A stretch of DNA of 64,000 bases from Erythrocercus mccallii. Taxonomy: Eukaryota; Chordata; Aves; Passeriformes; Dicruridae. The position numbers and the translations under genes were made by a program. Within the stretch, counting starts at the first letter, position 1; every line of letters begins with the position of its first letter. Under the pieces are notes generated by a model, which saw nothing but the letters and a program-made list of their open reading frames with translations, did no database searches and was not told where the DNA came from. The stretch lies in contig VZRG01000032.1 of the NCBI GenBank assembly GCA_013397435.1, positions 728,957 through 792,956 of the forward strand, written 5' to 3'. Positions 12,576 to 25,845 of the stretch are shown here, one piece after another.

Positions 12576-15500
12576 GTATGTAGAATGTAGTGGTGCTAAT
12601 GGTTTGGAGGCTGAGAAATTAGTATAAGCTGATTTCATCAAGGATGATTAGCTGCACAACAAATCACTTAGCTAATTTCAGCTTGTTAATTCAAGTGTAA
12701 TTTTATTTGCTTGATAATTCCCAATGTCTTTTCCTGTCACTGTTTCTTTTGAGCTGATAAAGTAAGTAAATAGTCAAAAAAAAAAGTCAAATAATGTCAA
12801 ATTAAACTCTCAGCTGGCTCAATTTGGTTTTCCATAAGATATTTTATCTGGAACATGCTTTCATATTCATAGTAAAGAAGAAGCAATCCCCATCCAAAAA
12901 TATCCAGGCTGAAAGCTCTTGATACTTTATTCAGTACTTCAAATTTGTGTACACATTTTAGTGATAGGAAAGAAGAGGAGATGTAGTTATTAAATAACAT
13001 CTTGAGCTCACATTGTCATGGCAGCAGTATTGCAGGTGGCATTTAGTTTTGTCTGGCTTTAGTTATACTTTGTATTTCTTCACTAAAAACAATAGTAGGA
13101 AATCAAGTGTGACTTTTTCGATGCTTTAATGTACTGTGTACAGAACCCTTTGAGGCTGTTTAGCCATTAGAGAATATGCTCAGCTTTCAAGTCTGATGGG
13201 TTTGCTTACATATCTGGAGAAAATTTACTAAGGTCAGTTTTCGATGAAGCCCTAACAGCAGGGTGTAGATGGAAGAAGCTGTTTTTGACCCAGGCTCCTA
13301 GGACTGAATCCAGTCATATTCTCCTAAAGGGAACTCTGGCAGACCTGTGGTGCTCACAAGGACTAACCTGATCCAGCCCAGCTTTAAGACAGACAGCAGA
13401 TGGGGCTGGCACTGAAAAAGCTAGTGCTATTGGACTCTCAGCTCATCCTATCTCCTCATCACATAGAAAACAGTCTTTAACATGAGGGAGCATCAGTCCT
13501 ATGTCTTACATATCCTGTCATGGGGAATATTCAAGTACTATTTGTTACTTGTGAGCTCAGAGTAGCGTGAAGATGTTAGCAGGCCAAGATTTCACTTAAG
13601 AGACAAGAAATTCATTTCTGAAGTATGATAGGTAGTTGTGATGTGCCTGTTTTTTATTGGTTTTGAGTGTTTAAGGAAAAAATTAAACTAGGCAAAAAAT
13701 TTCAGTAATGTGAGTGATATTTGAAAGTAAATCATCTGAATGTTTCTGAATCTTCAGCTTGTGGGAGCTCAAAGTATGGATTCAGGTGGAAATAGGGTTG
13801 ATTGATTTATGCAAATGGTTTATGAGAATATTGTCAGAGAAATTCTAAGAGATGCAACAGGATGATATCTTTTGACATCAGGCCTCCATAATCAAACAAC
13901 ACTAAAGGACTTGCATTAGGTTTCCATATTTTGTATGGAAAATATGCAGTAGATGTGAGTCTATATTCAAGTCTGAATGTTTCTTCTTTGTAGAAATATT
14001 TCGGACAACCACCTTGTTTTACTACCACTAAATAATATTTGTTTTGATTAATGCAGGGTTACTAGTCTTTTGGTCTTAGAATATCTATAATTATTTTTTT
14101 CATATGACACTTTCTGGTAACAAAAGTGAAACTATAATGTGGGTAAGGAGTATAAAATCTGCCACTGCTACAGCAGTTTAGAGAACATTATTAATGCATT
14201 GCTGTTTACAATGCATTGCTTTTGCCCCTAACTACCAGTTCTGTGGATGGTGGTAATTCATGATTATTTTTGCTAGATTGCAGCTTACACTAGAACTAAT
14301 AATAATCAAGGGAACCATCATTTCACAGTAGATTTTCCTGAAGCTGAATTGTGTGTTCAATGAAATAGGTTTATATTGATGTGTACAGGCAATAGAACAG
14401 CACCTTGACAGGACTGGTAAATAACGTCGGTCCATAAAAGGCAGTATCAGCTCTTAAAATATGCATGTTCTTGATTTTTTTGTTTTTCAGCAGTATTAAA
14501 TCAGCTATGGCTCTAGTCAATTACTGAAATAAGTGATATGATAGAATTGTTATTCTGCTTTCTTTGTTGGCTTCTTAAGACAATGGAAGAATATAAGTTG
14601 TTGTTTGTCCCAAAAGAAGACAAAGTGTAACTACTAGTTCCAGGTTACCACTTTATCAAAGATTTTTTTCATCAAAAGAGCCCAGTCTCCCTTTATGTTC
14701 ATGGCTAGCTATTAAAAAAGAAAAAGCCAAAAACATCCCCCTCAAATAATACAAAAAGCACACTCCAATCTCTACTGCTTCATGTTTGAGCTCTGTCAGT
14801 TCTTTTTGTAGGTATTGTGCATTTGAAAAGGAAAGAGACACTAAGAGCAACACAAACCTGTTTGAACAAATATATCCACTCAATTTTTAAAAATACTGAC
14901 AGTCTTTGGTGCCTTTTGTATGCTCAGTATTCTAAAAATTTCAATATACCAGACGTAGTTTATTAAAGTAATTTCAGAAGGTTTAGAGCTAACTATTTAT
15001 CAGATTTTTTTCAGATGTACTGTCCAAAAGATTGGTAATAACTTTTTTAATACTTCTGAAAGGTGAGTTCAAAAGCCAGGCAAACCAATTTCATTCTGAG
15101 GAGAGCAAAACATGCTTTTTGATCAGCCATTTCATTTCAAAAGTGCATTTTAATGAGTGATGAAAAGTATCCTCTTGAAGAGCCAAGAGCTAAAAGGAAT
15201 GATTTTCTGAACTTTTTTTAAATGGAGGAACCTGAGAATATCGTATCTATTTTTATTAATATACTTCTTCATATAAAGGCTTTGCAGTAATACCCTTTTT
15301 GTCTGCCCCTGAAAGCATATAGGTACATAAACTTGTTCACCTTATCTTTTAAGAGTTAGAGCATGGAGATGGGATATTTTTGGCAGGTGACTTTCTGCCT
15401 GTTTTGTGTTTGATATATTTCCTTCATCTGCTACTACTTCTTGTATATAGACCATGCCTTTATTTTCCACTTATAATTATATCATTGCAGATTAGCCACT

Positions 15501-15954
15501 ATTTTATATTTTATATCTAGACATAGATATGCCTGTGTATACTCTAGTGGTGTTTTGGAATGAATGGTAATGTTTTAAGGGAAGTAAATTTCTAATCGAC
15601 ACCAAGGTTAACTTGATATTTCTGAGATTTATATGACAGCAAAATGGCAAACTAAGTCCTTTGATTAATTTCAGAGGAAAAGTTTCAGCTCTTTCCAAGT
15701 AATTCAAATGATGTTCCAGGCTTTGGAACTCTGCTTCTGATGTGTAAGTTAGAGTGACCATCCTGACTTCTTCTTCAGACAGGTTGAACATTTGCGCACT
15801 GTTTTTTCTTTTGTAAAAAACACAGTGAGAAAGTTTCATGGATGTCTTCCAGCTAGAAACACGATTGGTGATGCCAAACCTGGGAGCTTTACATATTCCT
15901 CCAGCAAGTCTTTTTTAAACACCTTCGTTGCTTCAGGACCTTTGTTCCTTGCCC

Positions 15955-16170
15955 AATTTCTCTAACCAGTTCTTTTTCATTTTTTGTTTATTTCTCTGCC
16001 ATCCTTGTTACTTTGTCTTTGGTCCTTCTCTCACCTGCCTTTGCTATCCCTTCTGCAGACTCCCAAGATCTCTTTAACCTCACAACCATCTTTCCATTTT
16101 TCCTCTCCTTCAGGGTTGCTGTGTTTCCCTCCTTTGTTTCAGTGCTCTTCCCTGTTGTCTTTCAATTAGC
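15955..16170 (+). other. Pyrimidine-rich intronic tract with acceptor-like sites
   Basis: About 215 bp strongly biased to C and T on the sense strand, containing CTTCTGCAG, CTCCTTCAG and TTGTTTCAG. Each looks like a 3' splice site. No matching downstream donor or open exon is evident. It may be a cryptic acceptor cluster or simply a low-complexity tract. Confidence 0.45.
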
Positions 16171-19100
16171 TTTTGTTGTGCAAGAAGAAATGAAAAATCA
16201 TTTCCTGCAACCCACTTTTGTATTTTAGCAATAAAAACCCCACAAGAGAGCCTTCCCATATTGTGTTTGTTTTCCAGAAAACCATGAAATGCACTGGCAA
16301 AATGAGATAGTGCCAGATTCAGAGGATCTAGACAGTGAATTACCAGTCTTGCATTGAGAGATCATAGGTAACAAGTTTGTCTCCACAATGAAACATACTT
16401 CTCTGTGATTTTGGCCTCTACTGTGTTAGATGCAGCTCTTTTAGGAAATTTGTGCCTTGACAACTCTAACAGTTAATCACACTGAAATTATTCAACAACT
16501 CTGTGTACAGAAATGAAATTGTAGCTGAGCTACAATGTGTTAGTAATATTCCAGTACCAGTGCAATTAGTGTCACTCAATATGTAGTGCAACTCAAGCAT
16601 ATAATTAAGTGACAACTCTGCATGTTGTAAATGTTTGCTCAAGATGTCTCACCACTTTGTTTACAGCAGTGAAGCCCCTCAAAGAACCTTAGGATTACCT
16701 TCCTGAATGGTAAAAGACCACTGGCCATTTATACTGTGATATCTATTATATAAAGGTGCAGCATCACTTGGGAAATCACAGTCTGATTTCCTGCTGCCTT
16801 GCTGGCAGTGTTGTCATTTACCTCTGTGTAAAATGGGCCCCAAAGTTATCACTCTAAAATCATAGTATTTATTTTTCTTTACACTAGTGTAACTAATCCC
16901 ATAGAGCAAGCTGCTCCAGCCCTCCGTGTTTGTCTGCTGGTCCAAAAGGGTTTACCCAGGCAGCTGGGTCCCTTGCACTAGATGTCTGATTCAGGAGCAC
17001 ACTGTTGATCTTTGGTAACATGACAATACTCCCAGGACTGGTACAAGTTGATTAAAGTTTAAAATATTCTCATAACCAGCCACAGACAGATCTCAGAGTG
17101 AGGCATTTTGGTACATGGTGGGGTTAGAGAATAAAGCAAGTTTTTCACACCTAGATCCTGTACTAGGAGCTCCTTAGCTGGCAGCAGGTATTGGAGCAAA
17201 TCTGGAAGGATGTGGAGAGTTTCAAAGTAAATCACGTGTAGTAGACACAGAGCATTGGGGCAGAACAGCTCTTAGTACATTGTTCATAAAAATGTTTTCA
17301 GATCCTACTTCGCTGGTTTGCTTGTTCACAAATTATACATCTTTGAGGAGCATCTAAACATCTAAAAAATATGGTTTTAGTAATTTTTAAGAGAATGATA
17401 AAATTAATACAGTTAGGGAATCTGAATTTTTATCTAGATTTAGATGTGTGTTATATTCAATGGAGCAATTGTGGAGGTTGTTTGGATTATGGGCATTGGT
17501 GTTTGGTCCCAGTGTCAGTGCCTCAAGAATTAATTAGTTAACATTGATAAGTTTAGCAATATAAAGCTGTTAAAGAACAGATGCTTTGACATTCTGATTC
17601 CTTTACCTTTTGTGGTGACACCAATCAGACATACCAGTTTGACTGGTTTTATTCAGCCACTGATGTTAAACAAGCAAAGTCAGTGTCTGTATAACACAGC
17701 AGCTGTGTTCCTCCCTTCTCTATGCCTTATATTTTCCACAAATTGTTTGCAGCTTGTTGGATATGTTTCATAAATTGTTTACTCCAAATTGACTTCTGCA
17801 TAATCAAATGAATCCTCTTACCATTTGTGTTTTCTCTATCAGCAAGACTTAAAAGTATGGCTGTATGAATACATATGGCCTTATTTAGCAGTTATTTCTT
17901 GGTATATGGCCAATCCAAATTCCCTAGAAATCTTTCACTGAAAAAGGTCTTCATTTGTGTGAACATATAATTTAAAAACTCGGAATAACTTCTCCAGTAT
18001 TTTCACATTTCACTGTGTTGCAGGTTTTAGCTGCAGTGAGGAAAAGTGTATGAGGAAAAGTGATTATGTAATGGAAAAGATACAGAGCAATTATGCATCT
18101 ATCAGACACATATTTAGAATGGTTTGTTATGAACTACTGACCCTTCAGACATGTTAAGAAATCATTTGTGCTCTCCTGGCGCTGCTCCCTCTCTCCCATT
18201 GAGTACCTTTAGTCAACAATTGCAGCTCTGTTTCATAGAGTACTTACATCCCATTATTGAGTTTAATACTACTGTGATAAAACTACACAGAATTATTTTG
18301 TCACAGCAGAGCCGTACAAATCTATAATTCACCAATTCATTGCTTAATCCCTTGAAAGGATTCTTTCAAATGACCTTCTGACCCCCACGTAATCTCTCCC
18401 AATCAATGAGGAACATGTTCTTACCTCAGGTAGCCTGTGTTTTCTTCAGATTTTTCTGCTGGGACTGTACCTTTGGCCTGTGTTCAAAGATAGCACAAGT
18501 ACATGCCATGAAAACAAATGAAAAAACAATCAGAACCATACTGTAAATTAAAGCAAGCATAAAAAAAATTGTCCGTTATTAAAAAATATATTAAAAGTTA
18601 CACCATTCAGTTAAAAACTGGATTTGAGAAACCCAGACGTAGAAATGTAAAATATTTTCCAACTAAGAGAAGAATATACACGTTTTCTGAAATTCAGAAA
18701 TGGGAATGGTACTTCAAAAGCATACAAAAGTCCTTTTCCATTCCTCCCTTCCCTGCTAGACCTGATGTGATATTTCTTTATAGCAAAATACCTGCATGGT
18801 GCTTAAATATTTATCTGTTACTACATCAAATTATTTCACTATTTCTTGTTGCATTAAGGTCTGTACTGAGGTATACATGGGCTCATAAGCTCTGTGATTC
18901 TGCACTAGTACTTTTTTGTTGAAGAGCTAAATAGACAGCATAAGACAAAGAACAAATTCCACCTGAGTGAAATGCAACATCTGTCCTGGGTTGAAGCAGG
19001 AGTATATGAAGAGTTTAGGGGGAAACATGAGGGAAGGGTATTCATTTTCCTGTTTATCCTGTTGAGTTTTTTAACCAATTTTGTTAAAGGAAACAGGCTC

Positions 19101-19703
19101 ACAATTCAAAATAGGGAGAGAAAAGTGCATTTTAAAGATCTAAGCATAGCATATTTAAGTCATACTTTCAAAAGAATCTAGGCCTGCATGTTTTTCTAGC
19201 CTGGTCAGGGAGATAAATTTGAAATTTGCTCATGTTTCCAACCACCTGTCTGCAAGTGTATACAAAGATGTTAGAAGGTGACTATGCAAACACCTCTCTG
19301 TGCTTAAGATAAATGCCTCATATGCAAACTCACCACCTGAGGTTGGCACAGTCATCTTTCTGAAGAAAAAGATCAAATTTGAGTCTGTCAAGCAGTGGGA
19401 TTTAATGGAATTAACAGTCATGCTGAAATATGAATGATTAGAATTTTTTTTAATATAACACACTTAATTCTCTTAAAAGTAGTGTTTTCCAGAAATTTCA
19501 TGCACTGGGTGATGTAAAAGTGCCTATGCTCTGAATCTCTGATTCTTACTGAGTCTTTTGAAAGCCAGAAGCTCCTTATTTCTTGTAAGCCCTGTAAGGA
19601 GCCTGTTAGGAAAGGTTCAGCATTAACAGGATTATAGCATACTAGTCTGTACCAGCACTGATGAGGTGCAGTTCAAATAAAGTGTGAACACCCAGCATTT
19701 CAC

Positions 19704-19718
19704 TTTTTTTTTTTTTTG
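19704..19718 (+). repeat. T15 homopolymer
   Basis: Fifteen consecutive T in intron C-D. I see no retroelement body joined to it. Confidence 0.9.
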
Positions 19719-21302
19719 GACAGAATGTTAAATATTTCTGTGGAAACAAATTACAGCCTTCAGCATTGGCAGGAGCTCATCTCAAAGACATTTTACAATC
19801 ACTCTGATTGGGCTTTTAGGAGACTGACCATCCTGTGAGCATAAACCCCTTGCAGCTGGCAAGAGATTTTCCCTACCCCACCACACAATTAGCTTGGTCA
19901 TGAAAACTCTTTCTGTCCAGTGGGTCTGAAGGACATAGCTAAAGCATTTTTGGGGGTAAAGTTTGGCACCTGCCGATATCCGTCTTTTAACCAGTCAGAA
20001 TGACTTTGTAGGGAACACATAAAGCTAGTTCAATTATAGGTTCATTTCATACTGACAGAGAATTCTGCTATCAGGAGGGTGAAGTCATAGCAAAGCTTCA
20101 AATAAATTGCGAGAAGTGGTTGGCAATGGTGGTGATTTGGAGCTAAATAGAAATCTTGTTGTCTGAAAGCAAGACACTGCCTACTTGTCCCTGAGAGCTA
20201 ATGAGGTAGGAGAGGGCAGAAAAGCTGCTTCCTCAAGCAAAAGGTTGTGCCCTAATCCATACGGGACGTCCAACAAAGACCTCCAAAGACTGAGTTTGTG
20301 ACTGTCTACAAGTCCCTTTTCTTCTGTTACATGTAGACTCTGACTGGTCACTGGCATGGGTAACCTGTTAGGCTTTGTAGGTAACCCTTAATTCTTCCCT
20401 GGAACGATCGCAGAGGGTCAGTGATTGTGTTTAGCTCTGATTTCAGTTAGTTTAGCATCAAAAAAAACCATACATATGAAACCAGCACACCAGGAAGCTG
20501 TCATTTTTGTGTCAGATTGGTGTTATAGGTTGTACTTTTGATTTTCAAATTTACAAACTCGCCAGTCTATATTGTAACTGTATGTATAAAATATGGGATT
20601 TTCAGAACACATTATAGGATATGCTTCCCAGAACATTTTTATTCTTCTTTAGAACATATTTATTCTTTTATTTTTTTCACACTTATCTTGTGCTTGCGTC
20701 TTACATTGCTTGTGAGTTCAAAGCCCTTAAGAACAGGACATTGACTATATTGAATTTCTGCTTTGAGAAACTCAGGTACTGTCAGCCTGTGTAAAGATAA
20801 TGCATAGCAGCTGTTTAGGAAGATTGTCTTCTTTAATATAATGTTATAATATGAAAATATATTCTAGTACATTTAGATGTGAGATCAGTTTTGTTTGTAC
20901 ATCTGACAAAGTGAGCAAATAAAGCATTTCTCTCAAGTCTGTAAGCTTAGAAAAATCATAGGAAAGCAAGCATTTGAAATACATCCTAAAATGTCTGACA
21001 GAATACTCCCTAGAATTTCTGCCTAAATCAGTGACTAAGATGCTTGAGAGCACACTCAGCATTTTCATAATTCTTTGCCAGGAGAACTACCTTTTCTGTC
21101 AGCTCTGAGGATTTATCCACTGAAAAATTCTGTCTATCTTTATGTGTTATTTTGTGGTATTCAAAGTTAAAAATATATTCTTGAGAAAATTTGTTGCCAT
21201 ATGTGCACCTAAGGAACAGTGTGCATTCATTACATCCACTATTTTTCACAATCTAAAGACTGCAAAATAAGAAAATATGATTTCTTTTTTTTTTCCTGTT
21301 AG

Positions 21303-21398
21303 ATGTCCGCAGAAGAACAATTTATGAATACCACAGGGTGGAGCTACAGATGTCAAAGATTACCAATCTTTCAGCTGTCGAAATGATACCTCTTCCAA
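21303..21398 (+). CDS. PLXDC2: PLXDC2 coding exon D: linker before the PSI domain
   Basis: A 96-nt exon in phase 1 at both ends. The acceptor follows a long T tract (TTTTCCTGTTAG) and the donor is CCAA|GTAAGT. It encodes VRRRTIYEYHRVELQ and MSKITNLSAVEMIPLP, preceded by an asparagine split with exon C and followed by a threonine split with exon E. The basic RRR followed by IYEYHRVEL is a well-conserved family block linking the nidogen-like region to the PSI domain. One N-glycosylation sequon (NLS) is present. The exon is symmetric, so skipping it would remove 32 residues in frame. It lies only 911 bp before exon E, the shortest intron in the window. Confidence 0.95.
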
Positions 21399-22309
21399 GT
21401 AAGTAAAACATTACATAAGCAGGAGCCAGATCTAGAAAGCATCTATCTCCCTCTCCCTCTCAGCAACACATACACAGTTTCAAACATTTTGTTTTATTTG
21501 TGGACTTGGAATCATAAACAGATTCATTTATCCTCTCCTAGATTCCCATATGGATGATGCATTATCCAGTTCATCCTCATGTATCTCAAGTTAGTTTATA
21601 GGTATATAGCTCCCAGTAGATTTTGAATGAAATTTGTGCCAAATCATTTTTTCAGAAGAATGATTATATTACCTTTAAATGTGTTTCTTTAAGAAAAAAA
21701 AAGTTTTCATGCTTGCCATGAAAACATCAATTCTGTGTTACTGTGCATCACATCACAAAGTCATGTCCCCTAACAAATGGCTCCAAATATTTTGCAGTTC
21801 ATCTGGCTCTTTTTTCCAAGGTAAAACTACATTGCTTGGAAATCTCAGGGTTTAAAGTGCCAGCTGTACTACTATAAAAAGAGTAGAAATATCTATTTTT
21901 TTAATCCAGTTATAGTTCTTGCACATTTTTTTGTCTGTCTTATTATCTACTTAGGTCTGAATATTAGCAACACCAAAGAACAATGGAGCCAGGGAAGAAA
22001 GAGATTTAAAGAAATATTTCATTTTGAGCAAAAAGATGAAAATTTAGGAATGAAGCTGTATGGACAGATGTGGAAGTAGGAATACATTTACAAATGGAAT
22101 ACAAATGGAATAACACAGATGAAATGTACTTTTGTGTATGCAGTTGTGCAAAGCATTGTAATAGGCTGGACTCAGTGTCTTATTTTAATGTGTGTGAACC
22201 TGTTGACTTCCTAAATGTATATTATCAGAAGATGTATCCTTTTGTGTGTGCTTTTTATGTGAAATGTATATGAAACTAATGTAATAATCCATGTTTATCT
22301 ACATCCCAG
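21399..22309 (+). other. PLXDC2: Intron D-E (911 bp)
   Basis: The shortest intron in the window. It holds no repeat of note apart from an 11-bp tandem pair (ACAAATGGAAT, twice) near 22090-22111. The acceptor is ACATCCCAG. Confidence 0.88.
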
Positions 22310-22391
22310 CTTGTCTCCAGTTTACCAACTGTGGTCCCTGTGTCACTGCCCAGATTGGTTTCAACTGCAGCTGGTGCAGTAAACTCCAAAG
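22310..22391 (+). CDS. PLXDC2: PLXDC2 coding exon E: PSI domain, first half
   Basis: An 82-nt exon entering in phase 1 and leaving in phase 2. The acceptor is ACATCCCAG and the donor AAAG|GTAGAG. It encodes CLQFTNCGPCVTAQIGFNCS followed by WCSKLQ, with an arginine split to exon F. Five of the eight cysteines of the PSI (plexin-semaphorin-integrin) domain are here, spaced C-x5-C-x2-C-x8-C-x2-C, with the conserved CSWC core. The NCS triplet is also a possible glycosylation sequon overlapping that core. PSI domains are small disulfide-bonded modules that orient neighbouring ectodomains. If the following intron were retained, the frame would meet TAG at once and give a truncated, membrane-free product. 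Confidence 0.96.
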
Positions 22392-24320
22392 GTAGAGAAA
22401 ATAATTTTCTTTTTTTCGTGTGTGGGTATGGAGCTGTGCTCAAAGGCTATCCAAAACCATTGCCTACGGGTCATTCAGCATTAAGAGTTGTTATATTTGG
22501 GTTTATACATATGCATTCACATGAACATAAATCTGAAGTGTGATCACCAGCAACACATCATTGTCACATTTCACTTCAACAATTAGACAAAAATAGTCAA
22601 AACAGTTCACTCGGAAGTTAAGCTTTTGTTCTTATTTCTTCAGTCATACTTTAAAATCCTTTTGAAGTAGAAAAATAAGAAGAAATGATAATAAAAATCC
22701 TATTTTCTCCCTACATCATTGGCTTCATCAAAAATAATTTAACCCCATGGAGATGCAAGGTGTTGATGTAACTGTAAAAACTTCCTTGTTAACAGCAGGG
22801 AGACCAATACATGCAAACAGTCAGAGTACTTTCCTTTTTAACCTGTCATTACACCGAGGGGGTGTGTTGGGTCTTCTCAGCCTCTCAGAGACACATGGAC
22901 AGGGACAGTCAAGTTAGGAGTGATTTAGACTGTGGAGCAGCTGAAGCACAGCCAGAAAAATGGAAACTCTGCAACTGCAGCTTTTAAAAAAATTTGTCAC
23001 TCACTGACCTTCACTGACCTTCATGATGAATTTAATCCCAGTCCTCTGAAACAAAAGGCACTGTCATAATAGATATTTATTGTTGATGTGCTCTTCAGCT
23101 CTAGTGATTAGGTTTAGAAATACTTTGTATGAAATGGACATATACTGAAACAAGAAAAGGTAATTAACTTTCTAAAATAGTGCAATATTTTGACATCATG
23201 TTGAAGAACTGGTAAATAGCTGAAGAACAATGCACAGAATTAGGAAATTAGGGTCATTTTTTATGTTTTCTTAAGATGCAATTCCTGTAGTAAGTCACTT
23301 AAACGTATCTCAGTTCCCCATTTGTCTTGCAAAAACCTTTTTAGGGGAATTAGAGCTAAGACAAATCAAGTAATAGAAAACACACCAAATATATACAAGA
23401 GTAATAATACTTCTAGAAAACTGTTCCAAGCAAGCATGAAGAGTTCTTGGTTGCCTTAGCTGATTCCTTGCTTCCAGCACTGCTTCATTCTGCTTCCATC
23501 AATAGATGCTGTAGCACTGAGTTTCTGTTGCCTTTGGTCTGAGCGAGGCCTGTTGCTTTGTGGCCAGTACTCTCATTTTTGTTTGGATAAACTCAACTAT
23601 GTTGTAAAATCCAGACCTCTTGTGAAGAACAGGCAAATCTTCAGATCCTTTTTGTTTCTCTGTAGTTTCCGAACACCTGAGTTTCCTGAGTTCTGAGATT
23701 GCTGAAAAATCTGTTTTGCTCACTGAGGCACAAATCCACTGTGGAGAATTAATTTTATCCTTCACCTTTAGCAGGAGCAGAACCAGGCATGTTGCTACAT
23801 TGTGTTTCCTTCTGCTCGTTTAGGAGCATTTGCAGCTGTCCCCTCACAACTGGCAAGGTGTAATTTACTGCTGAAAAATACACAGTCTGAACACAGCTAT
23901 TTCTATTCAATTAAAGTTTGAATGGAGAGAGCCTTGCTTTTTGTTTTGCGTGTGGAGATCAAAGATGAGCCTACTGCGAGGTAGCCCTGCACTGTTTTCC
24001 AAAACCAGCTGTCTCCACTCTGCAGCTTGTTTGTGCTTTTGACAAGATGCAGCAGGTAGAGTCATTTTATTGCTATTAATTAGGCCATTACTGACAGTAG
24101 TGAGACTGTCACTTTATGCAGGTTGTCTTTGGACATTGACTACCAGCAAAAGCAGGAACAGGAGAGGATTCCTTAGAAAAGGATGGATACTGAAAGGGAA
24201 ACTAAGAATATGCTTCTACATGGGAATTTTAGTAGTTTAAAAAAGGCATATATACAGTTTCTAATCTATGAAGATGAACAATATTCGTTCAGGTTTTAAT
24301 AAATGGAGAATTGTGTATAG

Positions 24321-24430
24321 AGTCATAAAATAGCTCAGAATGACAAAGGTCATTTAGACTAACCTCCCAGTCAAAGCAGGGCCAGCTGTGAGATCAGACC
24401 AGTTTCTTTGTGGTCCAGAGGCTGTGGTCC
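24321..24430 (-). repeat. Probable CR1 LINE 3'-end fragment, reverse orientation
   Basis: Reads 'gtcataaaatagctcagaa...aaaggtcatttagact.aacctcccagtcaaagcagggccagct', which follows the reverse complement of an avian CR1 3' end (TCATAGAAT...AAGGTCATCTAGTCCAACC.CC.GC..AAGCAGGG). Diverged and truncated. Confidence 0.55.
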
Positions 24431-25818
24431 TGTCCCCAGAGCACTTTAATCTGTTAGCTTAGTGTTTCCCCTGGAAACATGGCTTGGGTGGATGTCTGCT
24501 TTAGACCTCGTTGTCTTTCTTGGCCACTCCAGTTTCTGAACTGAGCAATTTCAACTGTTTAATATCTATGGAGAAAGAGATCTGAAATGATAAATGGTTA
24601 AATGTTTTGTGAAAAGAGGCAGATTGCTTTCCAAATATGAAAACTGAACATATATGTGGTTACACTGCAGGATTATTGTGATGAGGAATCATTCTGTCTC
24701 ACCTTTGAAAATTTTCTACCAGTTCTGCATACTCACTCTGGACTTCTAGTCTAGTGCCTCTCTTCTTTTACATTGCTCTTTCTCAACATGTATATTCATT
24801 TTCAAGAGATACAAAATAAAAAAATCTTATTCTATTCTCAGTGGCAATGTCTGGTTCAAAGGAGAGTGCTCAGAATCATTTGCTTCAGCACCACGTGATT
24901 TTGTTCCCCTCAAAAATAAATTTGCTGTGTTAAAACGTTCTTTTGCATGCGATAAAGAAGCATTTTCTCAACAAGAAAATCTAATGGCATGGTTAAAAAT
25001 CATAAAGAATGGAAAGTTAATTCCTACCTCACAGTCCTTCAGCTTTTTCTGTATGTCACTGCTCTTCACTCACCAGCCTTGTAAATCAATGGAGATTTTT
25101 ATCTGCTATAATGATATACATTGCTCTGCTGCAGTAGGATAAAATCAAGGGCAAAGCATTCCATAAAGTATTAACTTAGACATTTCAGAAGTGCCTAGAG
25201 GACAAAGAAATTAATATTTACAGTCCACTTTCAAATTTGTGCTTATAGGGTTTTTTGAAGTAGGAAGAATGCTTAGGAGCAATGCCTGAGTAATGCTTCT
25301 CAGTTGCAAATCTGACTGGACACACTGGTCCAAGAGATGAGGAACCAAAACTGCCTCTCTTGTCTGTAGGCAAATCCCAGAGTGAGGAAGCCAATTAGCC
25401 TTTGTTACAAAAGCCTGAAGAAAGCTTTGAACTGGGAGTGATGGGTTTGCAATGTATCAATAATCTCCAGACCGACCTAGCACTCAGATTTCTGCAGATG
25501 GAGAATGCCTGTTTGCTTCTGAGGGCACTGATAGGTAGTGAGGGTCAGATATGCCTGGGACACACAGAGATATTCTTTCTGTGGTGCCATGGTGGTACTT
25601 TGGTGATCTAAAGTGAGATATTCTCATGCAGACAGACTTCCATGTGGGTAACGAGCCTACACAAGTCCATTGGGAAACACATCCTTTTTTCTCAGGAACT
25701 TAATACCCCTTATAGCCAGAGAAACATTAGTACAAGGAACACGGTCTTGCATTTTTTTCCTTGCATTAGATTTAGTCCAAATATTGAATCATTCACACAG
25801 CAAAGTACAGTTTTGGGG

Positions 25819-25845
25819 AAAAAAAAAAAAAACAAACAAACAAAA
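25819..25845 (+). repeat. A-run followed by (CAAA)n
   Basis: About fourteen A, then three CAAA units. It resembles the A-rich tail of an old insertion, but no element body is recognised upstream. Confidence 0.8.

Larger units (their letters stand above)
12576..21302 (+). other. PLXDC2: Intron C-D (8727 bp)
   Basis: AT-rich intron with no recognisable exon. It contains a pyrimidine-rich stretch at about 15955-16170 with several acceptor-like CAG sites, and a T15 run at 19704-19718. The open frames at 15504-15839 (minus) and 18569-18922 (plus) resemble no family known to me. Confidence 0.85.

Noticed and set aside
15504..15839. 111-codon minus-strand frame in intron C-D
   Set aside because: No recognised motif, a composition like the surrounding intron and no splice or promoter context, so compatible with chance in a sequence of this size.
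18569..18922. 117-codon plus-strand frame rich in Lys and aromatic residues
   Set aside because: AT-rich composition gives Lys, Ile and Phe by default. No domain is recognised and the frame does not join PLXDC2 in phase.
18960..19060. Segment starting 'ctgtcctgggttgaagcagg' that recalls the edge of an avian LTR element
   Set aside because: The resemblance covers about 20 bases only. No second LTR, target duplication or internal region is visible.
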